Source: a virus | Reading direction: 5' to 3' (one strand) | DNA: 41,657 nucleotides | IMG/VR virus record: IMGVR_UViG_3300027868_000014 | Coordinates: 1 to 41,657 of that record | Shown here: positions 13,954-19,117 of the stretch, piece after piece | Layout: the number at the start of each line of letters is the position of its first letter | Position numbering within the stretch: position 1 is the first letter of the stretch | Position numbers and translations under genes: made by a program | The notes under the pieces: generated by a model | Seen by the model: only the letters and a program-made list of their open reading frames with translations | The model's database searches: none | Told to the model about the DNA's origin: nothing

Positions 13954-15629
13954 TGGGATGGAAAAGAGTTTATCCAGGGGTCGGGGATAATGGAACACCC
14001 GACAATACAACCGACACAAATATTCCTGTGAAATTAGCCGGTGCTTTTGAAGATTCGCCGTTACATTGGTCAGGCGTTTCGGGTGAAAATATCATATCTG
14101 ATGAAACAATTGAGGTTCCTCCCGGCACAATCCAAGTAGGTGAAGGATTGAAGATGTCAGCGGCCGGAGTTATCCCGCTATTCAATTCAACACTGACAGG
14201 AATCAGATATATCCCCACGATGTTTTCCTACGACGAAACGGGGTCCACAAAGCCATTTACACTTGATATCGGAGCTAATCAGCAACTTATAGTACAACCT
14301 GATTTTTCAACAGCTGTTTCTTTGTCGGGAATGTTTACGGTGGCAGCAACGGCCAGTGAGTTTATAAATAATCTAATTCTTAAATGCACACCCCTTTCGA
14401 CTATGGGAGGAATGAGAATCAGAATGGTAGCACAAAGCACTGGAGAAGCAATATATTATTACCCATCAAAGGCAGCATGGAACGCTGAAGAGGGCGAAGA
14501 TATTGTAGTTGATGCCACTGGAGACGTAAATATTGACTTAACGGAAGCGCCTTTGGGTCTGCTTATTGGTGAAGTATTAGACGTAGATTACCATGCAGAC
14601 ACCGGGGATTTATTCGGTGATGGCGTTAACCCTTATCAGGAGGTTACACGGCAGATTGTAACCTTCGTGGATCTGGTAGACGAAGCTCCGCTTGACGGGA
14701 AGCAGTACGCGCGACAGAGTGAAATATGGACGGAAGTCATACATGAAGGGCATTATTTAGGCGTGTTCGCTGATGTGACCGCTTTAGAAGCTGCCTATCC
14801 AACGGCAAACGATGGTGATACTGCTACAGTGACCACGCCGTCTGCTAACCTTTTTTACTGGTCTGGTACGGCATCGGCATGGGTTGATACGGGTACGGGT
14901 TATCTTGGCGATATGTTAAAAGCTGTATACGATCCCACCAATATCGGTAATGATGTTTTCAGCATGACAAATATGGTTGAAGGGGCCACGGCTAAAGTCT
15001 TATTAGATACAGAAAGAGACAAGCTATCTGGCATAGAAGCCGGGGCAGAGGTCAACGTCCAGTCAGATTGGAATCAAGCAAGCGCACTCGTTGATGACTT
15101 TATTAAAAATAAGCCTGATGTCGCAACAATAACGCAGATAAATAATACCACAGGTTATGCAAATTACCTTGACAGCTCCACGGCAGGAGTACCACGGAAT
15201 TACGCTTCTAACAGTGAGTTGCCATTATTAAATGATAAGGCCATACTAGATGGTTCAAGATACCCCGATGGAGTTACAAGTTATTGGGATGATGTTAATC
15301 ACAAGTTTACACCTGATCAGGATAACGGAAATTATTCGTTCTCGGTCAACTTTAACGTGGATGCGTTAGTAAGAGACAAGCGCCTTGTTGTTAAGTTTAC
15401 GTCATTAGACGCTGGGGGACCTGGGGTTGACCAACTTATACAGGAGCGACTTGTCAGACTCCAGAAAGACGCCGGAGATATCACCCCAGTTTCCATCTCG
15501 TTTACGGCGGGGGTGACTCCTGCGGTGGCACTGCACGGAGTCACTGTAACGCTCGAATTTCAGGACACATCGGCAAACGTTTATGACATAATCTGTGGGC
15601 TCACAAAGGACGGTGCGGAAATTCTTTAA
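13953..15629 (+). CDS. Large fibre-like appendage protein, probable head fibre
   Basis: 558 residues, beta-rich with no signal peptide. The region around 270-310 (DVTALEAAYPTANDGDTATV...FYWSGTASAWVDTG) is a repeat type common in phage fibres. The segment near 353-380 (ERDKLSGIEAGAEVNVQSDW then NKPD) is a widespread fibre shaft linker. The C-terminal 120 residues look like a beta-sandwich. Location between head morphogenesis and capsid genes suggests a fibre on the capsid or collar rather than the tail; this is inferred. Confidence 0.7.
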   Translation: MGWKRVYPGVGDNGTPDNTTDTNIPVKLAGAFEDSPLHWSGVSGENIISDETIEVPPGTIQVGEGLKMSAAGVIPLFNSTLTGIRYIPTMFSYDETGSTKPFTLDIGANQQLIVQPDFSTAVSLSGMFTVAATASEFINNLILKCTPLSTMGGMRIRMVAQSTGEAIYYYPSKAAWNAEEGEDIVVDATGDVNIDLTEAPLGLLIGEVLDVDYHADTGDLFGDGVNPYQEVTRQIVTFVDLVDEAPLDGKQYARQSEIWTEVIHEGHYLGVFADVTALEAAYPTANDGDTATVTTPSANLFYWSGTASAWVDTGTGYLGDMLKAVYDPTNIGNDVFSMTNMVEGATAKVLLDTERDKLSGIEAGAEVNVQSDWNQASALVDDFIKNKPDVATITQINNTTGYANYLDSSTAGVPRNYASNSELPLLNDKAILDGSRYPDGVTSYWDDVNHKFTPDQDNGNYSFSVNFNVDALVRDKRLVVKFTSLDAGGPGVDQLIQERLVRLQKDAGDITPVSISFTAGVTPAVALHGVTVTLEFQDTSANVYDIICGLTKDGAEIL

Positions 15630-15637
15630 ACCATAAC

Positions 15638-15670
15638 GAATCCCCCGGTCATTATGTGGCCGGGGGATTC
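15638..15670. terminator. Hairpin terminator between convergent genes
   Basis: 11-bp perfect stem GAATCCCCCGG / CCGGGGGATTC with an 11-nt loop. It lies between the end of the rightward head-fibre gene and the end of the leftward cassette. T-tracts on either side are weak, so termination may be partial or bidirectional. Confidence 0.7.
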
Positions 15671-15671
15671 C

Positions 15672-15818
15672 CTATTCTTTCCCGACAAAAGCCCAAACCA
15701 GCGCCAGCACCCAGCCGATAAAAGTCCAGCCTAAAAACAGGTTCAGCACAAATATAGCATGAGTGTTATTGTTGTTTATAAAATCTTCCGTCAAATTCTT
15801 TTTGTGATTTTGGGTCAT
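15672..15818 (-). CDS. Superinfection-immunity (Imm-type) membrane protein
   Basis: 48 residues from ATG 15818; longer in-frame starts at 15824 and 15866 exist, and the start is uncertain because the frame overlaps the zinc-ribbon gene at 15766. The segment FVLNLFLGWTFIGWVLALVW is the signature of the Imm superinfection-exclusion family (T4 Imm relatives), which sits in the inner membrane and blocks entry of related phage DNA. Last gene of the leftward cassette, ending 2 bp from the terminator stem. Confidence 0.75.
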   Translation of the reverse strand: MTQNHKKNLTEDFINNNNTHAIFVLNLFLGWTFIGWVLALVWAFVGKE

Positions 15819-15933
15819 GCTCATTTCTATGTGCACAGCCGTTACATAGAGGAAATACATTATCAAAAGTTATAAACATGGATCGGGAAGTGCTCACGAA
15901 ACCACATTGTTTGCAGGCATAAAGGTCTTTCAT
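15766..15933 (-). CDS. Small zinc-ribbon protein
   Basis: 55 residues. ATG 15933 has AGGAG 6-7 nt upstream. CKQCG near the N-terminus and CNGC about 23 residues later make a Cys4 ribbon, followed by a basic/acidic tail (HDPKSQKEFDGRFYKQQ). It overlaps the Imm frame by 53 bp; its clear ribosome binding site and Cys4 pattern support it being real. Confidence 0.65.
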   Translation of the reverse strand: MKDLYACKQCGFVSTSRSMFITFDNVFPLCNGCAHRNEHDPKSQKEFDGRFYKQQ

Positions 15934-15971
15934 CACAATCTCCTAAAAATCCCGGATCGGCGGGGTTGGGG

Positions 15972-16226
15972 TTATATTTTATCGTATGTTTTCCAAAATA
16001 TATCAGGCTTGCATGGATAGAACTCTCCATTTACGCCTTTGATAATAAAGTCCCCCTTGCTTGCTACCATTTCACCTTTAAGAGTTTTAATAATCACTGT
16101 GTCATATGCAGATTCCCAATAGTCTATTATATTTGGGTCTTCGACAAATTTAAACAGCTCGTCAATATTGGTGCCGTTCCATTCGATTGCTTCTACAACA
16201 ACTGGTTTTTTTCTGAACTTGCTCAT
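15972..16226 (-). CDS. Conserved phage protein (MSKFRKKPVVVEAIEW type)
   Basis: 84 residues. The start MSKFRKKPVVVEAIEWNG and the C-terminal GDFIIKGVNGEFYPCKPDIF match a very widespread small phage/prophage protein ('PGDYIIKG..GEFYPCKPDIF'). No function is established for this group. Strong ribosome binding site AAAGGAGG, within a short intergenic block repeated before the gene at 16701. Confidence 0.75.
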   Translation of the reverse strand: MSKFRKKPVVVEAIEWNGTNIDELFKFVEDPNIIDYWESAYDTVIIKTLKGEMVASKGDFIIKGVNGEFYPCKPDIFWKTYDKI

Positions 16227-16254
16227 ATCATCCTCCTTTACGGTATGTTATTTA

Positions 16255-16701
16255 CTAATGAAGTTTGCCAAAGGCATCAATAAGCATGGCCCCGCAATCT
16301 CGGCCGATGGTTATAGCATCCTCAACCGTCATTTCTATTGGATTTACGCTGCCGTTAGTTGGCCGTGGTAGCCCTTTATCTACCCAAAAGGAAACAGCTG
16401 CCTCATAGATCTCTGGATATTTTTCTTCTTCAATGCGGTAAAGGCCGGAACGCTTAATGTCGGTCAATTTACCTTCTGAAATCATTTTCTTTAGCCTTAC
16501 TAAAAGATGGCCTGCTGATATTTCTTTTGTTATGGAAGTTCTGGCACAAAGCTGGAGCTGTGTTGCAGAATCAACCCAAAGATAAGATTCTTCGTGTAAC
16601 CCATATCTTCCGCCAACATATTTTCCACGAACGTTTTTAGCTATGTGCCTCAGTTGTTCATGCCAAATCAATTCTAATAGTTCTTCGTCCGTAATCTTCA
16701 T
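16255..16701 (-). CDS. Hypothetical protein
   Basis: 148 residues, ribosome binding site AAAGGAGG. The N-terminal 110 residues are basic and helical with a possible winged-helix-like middle (TKEISAGHLLVRLKKMISEG, then GLYRI). The C-terminal segment NPIEMTVEDAITIGRDCGAM is acidic. No family recognised. Confidence 0.65.
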   Translation of the reverse strand: MKITDEELLELIWHEQLRHIAKNVRGKYVGGRYGLHEESYLWVDSATQLQLCARTSITKEISAGHLLVRLKKMISEGKLTDIKRSGLYRIEEEKYPEIYEAAVSFWVDKGLPRPTNGSVNPIEMTVEDAITIGRDCGAMLIDAFGKLH

Positions 16702-16731
16702 ATCATCCTCCTTTACTGGTGTGTTATTCAG

Positions 16732-16989
16732 CTAAACAAAGGTTGAAAGATCGTCATCGTCCACAAACCATCCAAAGGCATTCAGTTTCTTTGAATCCTC
16801 CTCTGTTATACCTGCTTCAATTAGAGCATCAACACCACAACCATAGATCTGGTCATGCTGAGCAGCCTCTACGCCTGAATTAGGCAGGTATTTTGCGATA
16901 ATATTCAACCCGGCAAGAGTATCACAGAGTTCCGTAGTCGATATCGGCGTATCTTCTTCCATTATTTCTTCGAATCGTTCTTTTTTCAT
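16732..16989 (-). CDS. Hypothetical acidic protein
   Basis: 85 residues, strongly acidic C-terminus (GWFVDDDDLSTFV), ribosome binding site AAGGGAG. No recognised family. It is the first cassette gene downstream of the gene-free stretch 16990-17485, so its mRNA would carry that region as a leader if transcribed from upstream. Confidence 0.6.
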   Translation of the reverse strand: MKKERFEEIMEEDTPISTTELCDTLAGLNIIAKYLPNSGVEAAQHDQIYGCGVDALIEAGITEEDSKKLNAFGWFVDDDDLSTFV

Positions 16990-17022
16990 AAGTCTCCCTT
17001 TAAAATAAAGTAACTATTGATT

Positions 17023-17481
17023 AGGCATAGAGCTACCCGAATACCCGCACCGCCCTTAAGCTACACCTACCTATTCGGTAAGCTATGCAGATACCACCAT
17101 TACCAAAACCCTTGCAGGAAAAAGGTTCACTCCACTATATCAGGTACTTTTTATAGAGAGTCACCTCTTCGCCCCACCGTTATGGCCGTGGTCGCCTAAT
17201 GTGCGTTGGTTTACCTGTTTAACCGGGTCAGACCATGGAGTGATCTTGATTTTTTTAAGCTTGGTTCAAATCGTTTGATATTCCAAGGATGGACCGTTAA
17301 CGGACTTGGAAAAACTATTGGGATATTGACCTTGATACCACAATGTGGTAGTGTGTTTTTAGTCTTGCTGCTCTATCCCGTAAATAGAAAGTTGAGATTA
17401 GGTTGACCAAGATTTACAAGATCTCGATCAACTGGCCTGATTATAGCCCCCATTCCTTATTAAGTCAAGGTTTTGGGGGCT
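17023..17481 (+). other. Gene-free, structure-rich stretch (possible ncRNA)
   Basis: About 495 bases (16990-17485) lie between genes with no credible coding frame on either strand. Base-pairing segments, oriented as a plus-strand RNA: 17025-17043 with 17072-17088 (about 16 bp with small interruptions); TCACTCCA 17127-17134 with TGGAGTGA 17236-17243; TTCCAAG 17281-17287 with CTTGGAA 17305-17311 enclosing CCGT/ACGG; a TACCA/TGGTA palindrome at 17336-17350; and a terminator at 17445 with a T-run on the plus strand. That orientation suggests a plus-strand RNA opposing the cassette genes. I found no convincing plus-strand promoter, and no tRNA cloverleaf. Confidence 0.45.
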
Positions 17482-17485
17482 TTTT
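17445..17485 (+). terminator. Rightward intrinsic terminator
   Basis: AGCCCCC (17445-17451) with GGGGGCT (17475-17481), inner CCTT/AAGG, then TTTTT. The T-run is on the plus strand, although all neighbouring genes are on the minus strand. Confidence 0.75.
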
Positions 17486-17620
17486 CTATTCTCTGTGGCA
17501 ATCCATCCAGTGGCTTAAAATAATTCCAAAAGCTCCCAAAGAAACCCATATATTAGATGCATAGGCTATCAATGCCAGCCCTCCTACTCCGCAAATTGCC
17601 GATTTAATATCAACTTCCAT
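17486..17620 (-). CDS. Small hydrophobic membrane protein
   Basis: 44 residues (start MEVDIKSAICGVGGLALIAY, end HWMDCHRE), essentially one or two short membrane helices. Weak ribosome binding site AAAGG 9 nt upstream, preceded by a CCCCGC/GCGGGG hairpin. Small membrane proteins of this kind in phage accessory cassettes often act in exclusion; no family is recognised here. Confidence 0.5.
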   Translation of the reverse strand: MEVDIKSAICGVGGLALIAYASNIWVSLGAFGIILSHWMDCHRE

Positions 17621-17636
17621 AGATATCTACCTTTTA

Positions 17637-17675
17637 CCCCGCTACTTGCCTGTCAAGTTTGCGGGGTTTCTTTTT
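17637..17675. terminator. GC hairpin: rightward terminator, or leader hairpin of the minus-strand gene
   Basis: CCCCGC (17637-17642) with GCGGGG (17661-17666) and inner CTTG/CAAG. The plus strand reads TTTCTTTTT directly after it. On the minus strand the same hairpin stands just before the ribosome binding site of the 44-residue membrane protein. Confidence 0.6.
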
Positions 17676-17862
17676 GGGCAGGATGGCATACTCTGGTATC
17701 ACCAAATCTCCACCATTGCCACCACTTAGGGTTTGTCCATCCGAAATGTTTAGCCGATTCTATGCAATCCGCCTTTGCCTCCTCCAAGGTATCTCTTCCG
17801 CTAACCGAAACCGTTGTTTCTCCATTGTTCTGCCTCCATGTTATGCTAAACCCGTAGCTCAT
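17653..17862 (-). CDS. Hypothetical protein
   Basis: 69 residues from ATG 17862, chosen because GGGAGG lies 4-5 nt upstream; an in-frame extension to 17895 lacks one. Starts MSYGFSITWRQNNGETTVSV; the middle DTLEEAKADCIESAKHFGWT resembles a beta-alpha unit with a Trp-rich patch (PKWWQWWRFGD). No family recognised. Confidence 0.6.
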   Translation of the reverse strand: MSYGFSITWRQNNGETTVSVSGRDTLEEAKADCIESAKHFGWTNPKWWQWWRFGDTRVCHPAQKETPQT

Positions 17863-17910
17863 ACATCCTCCCTTCGTCACCCTGGCAAAAGTCAAGGTGT
17901 CGTTTTCGTT

Positions 17911-18114
17911 TTAGACTTCCTCAAATCCGATATCAAGGCCAGAATTCCACCAGTGCTCCTCTACCATTTTATATTTTTCATCATCCGACATACTATTCCA
18001 CTCTGCTTCTGCATCTTCTTCAGTTTCGACACCGAAGTATTCAACAAGATCTATTTCTTCTGATCTTCGTGAATGTATGTTTGCACCACTGTCGCACCAA
18101 ATTTTAATCTTCAT
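17911..18114 (-). CDS. Conserved small phage protein (DUF7167-like)
   Basis: 67 residues from ATG 18114. MKIKIWCDSGANIHSRRSEE and the C-terminal WWNSGLDIGFEEV match a small phage protein family that I recall as DUF7167 ('DSGANIHS...GLDIGYEE'). Strongly acidic. Function unknown. The start is preceded by GGGGATTTG and a GC hairpin. Confidence 0.7.
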   Translation of the reverse strand: MKIKIWCDSGANIHSRRSEEIDLVEYFGVETEEDAEAEWNSMSDDEKYKMVEEHWWNSGLDIGFEEV

Positions 18115-18127
18115 CAAATCCCCAATC

Positions 18128-18158
18128 CCCCGCCTGACTTTGCAAGCGGGGCGTTTTT
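18128..18158. terminator. GC hairpin: rightward terminator, or leader hairpin of the minus-strand gene
   Basis: CCCCGC (18128-18133) with GCGGGG (18146-18151), then CG and TTTTT on the plus strand. On the minus strand it lies 14 nt before the start codon at 18114. Confidence 0.6.
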
Positions 18159-18230
18159 GTTATCCCAATTTTGACAGCTCGTAGTTCAAACTCTCAACCC
18201 ATTCATCAAGAGATTTCATGTTTTTTTCAA

Positions 18231-18488
18231 TTAAAAGTACCTCTTAGTCTTTTTGACATGATGGGGTGTTACTGCCTTGATGGTTTTAAGACCATCACCC
18301 ATTAGCGCGGCTGCATGTTTGATTTGCTCGAAAGCTTCTGAAAGGTTTTTCATAGCTACTCTTGCCCTTGGGATGCCATGGGCTATCAGGTTTTTCAATT
18401 CTGGAGAGTTACCTCCCGATCCAACTATTATCATTTTTGTCTTTAGGTCCGCATTGTTGGTAGCAATTTCAAAATTTGCTTCTCTCAT
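18231..18488 (-). CDS. Hypothetical protein
   Basis: 85 residues, ribosome binding site AAAGGA 6-7 nt upstream. Helical; contains MIIVGSGGNSPELKNL and a basic C-terminus (HHVKKTKRYF). No family recognised. About 60 bases beyond its end hold no convincing gene apart from a 19-codon frame. Confidence 0.6.
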   Translation of the reverse strand: MREANFEIATNNADLKTKMIIVGSGGNSPELKNLIAHGIPRARVAMKNLSEAFEQIKHAAALMGDGLKTIKAVTPHHVKKTKRYF

Positions 18489-18525
18489 AATCTATCCTTT
18501 CTCGATCTGTTTTGGTTTGTTTTTG

Positions 18526-18717
18526 CTACCGAGCTTTGGCCCTGATTTGAGGCCCTGATTTGAGGCCCTTGATAAACTCTACTGACTCATCGGTATATAT
18601 CCATAGATGTCCGATTCTTTTTGATCCTGGGATGTCATACCGCCCTCTAAGGTTTGCTATGCTTGCGCGACTATATCCAAGCTTTTCGGCAAGCTGTGTG
18701 GCGCTGTATTGTTTCAT
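18526..18717 (-). CDS. HTH (MerR/excisionase-like) DNA-binding protein
   Basis: 63 residues from ATG 18717, favoured over ATG 18723 by ribosome binding site spacing. YSATQLAEKLGYSRASIANL followed by RGRYDIPGSKRIGHLWIY is a helix-turn-helix with wing typical of excisionase and MerR-like (HTH_17) regulators. It probably controls the cassette promoter. Its last 40 bases contain a 14-bp tandem duplication (around 18541-18570) encoding GLKSGPQIRAK. Second gene of the leftward cassette. Confidence 0.75.
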   Translation of the reverse strand: MKQYSATQLAEKLGYSRASIANLRGRYDIPGSKRIGHLWIYTDESVEFIKGLKSGPQIRAKAR

Positions 18718-18730
18718 TGTCATCCTTGTT

Positions 18731-18746
18731 GCCCTCCGAAGAGGGC
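18731..18746 (-). promoter_or_regulatory. UUCG-tetraloop hairpin before a ribosome binding site
   Basis: On the minus strand: GCCCTC-TTCG-GAGGGC, then AACAAGG and the start codon of the HTH gene. Stem and downstream AACAAGG are identical to the plus-strand element at 3093; only one loop base differs. Confidence 0.75.
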
Positions 18747-18753
18747 GGTTGAT

Positions 18754-18915
18754 TTATCTTTTAGCAACCTCGTTTGAGAACTCCTGGAACATTTGGTCAT
18801 ACTTTTCAGAACCTTCTTCAATTTCTGCGGCGTACATTCTGGAAGAGAACTCTTCGTTTAAATTTGCAATCTCTTCTGCGCTATAACCGTCTGTGTTGTA
18901 TTCAGTAAATGACAT
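18754..18915 (-). CDS. Small acidic protein, first gene of the leftward cassette
   Basis: 53 residues: starts MSFTEYNTDGYSAEEIANLN, ends EFSNEVAKR. ATG 18915 has AAGGGGGAAC upstream. Rich in Glu and predicted helical. It is promoter-proximal and shares a 27-nt leader with the unrelated gene at 2843. An overlapping plus-strand frame was rejected. Family unknown; small acidic phage proteins in this position include inhibitors of host factors, but nothing in the sequence proves that. Confidence 0.7.
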   Translation of the reverse strand: MSFTEYNTDGYSAEEIANLNEEFSSRMYAAEIEEGSEKYDQMFQEFSNEVAKR

Positions 18916-18924
18916 TTTGTTCCC

Positions 18925-18951
18925 CCTTGATTAAGTTGTTTTTGTCTCACT
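18925..18951 (-). repeat. Shared 5' leader, copy 2
   Basis: Exact 27-nt match, in opposite orientation, to 2807-2833. It starts 9 nt after the -10 and ends at the ribosome binding site, as in copy 1. Confidence 0.85.
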
Positions 18952-18960
18952 CTTAAACAC

Positions 18961-18989
18961 AGACTACAACAAGTGATGTTAGTTGTCAA
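18961..18989 (-). promoter_or_regulatory. Promoter of the leftward cassette
   Basis: On the minus strand: TTGACA (18989-18984), 17 nt, TAGTCT (18966-18961). The spacer carries a different sequence from the 2769 promoter but includes a CAAC...GTTG imperfect dyad. Confidence 0.7.
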
Positions 18990-19018
18990 GGGATTAAATA
19001 CCCAAAACCCCAAAATAT

Positions 19019-19106
19019 TTGACAACCACCCAAAACATTGATACTTATTATATATATCAAGATTTATTGATGTCTTTATATAACGAAAAGTTGATATGTA
19101 TATAAT
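19019..19106 (+). promoter_or_regulatory. AT-rich upstream region of capsid genes
   Basis: Contains TTGACA (19019-19024) and TATAAT (19101-19106), which are not correctly spaced with each other; each could belong to a separate weak promoter. TTGAT/ATCAA motifs recur at 19038, 19056-19060, 19067-19071 and 19091. Some rightward promoter is needed here because the preceding genes point the other way. Confidence 0.45.
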
Positions 19107-19117
19107 TAAAGGGGCCT

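Noticed and set aside
17265-17274. GGTTCAAATC resembling a tRNA T-loop
   Set aside because: No matching acceptor stem, anticodon arm or D-arm can be drawn around it on either strand.
17017-17406. Two plus-strand ORFs of 60 and 66 codons in the gene-free stretch
   Set aside because: No ribosome binding site, no plausible protein composition, and crossed by strong inverted repeats.
17659-18063. 134-codon plus-strand ORF
   Set aside because: Antisense to two minus-strand genes with good ribosome sites and recognisable families; its hydrophobic composition mirrors their codons.
18160-18219. 19-codon minus-strand ORF (MKSLDEWVESLNYELSKLG)
   Set aside because: Plausible composition but no ribosome binding site and too short to support by itself.
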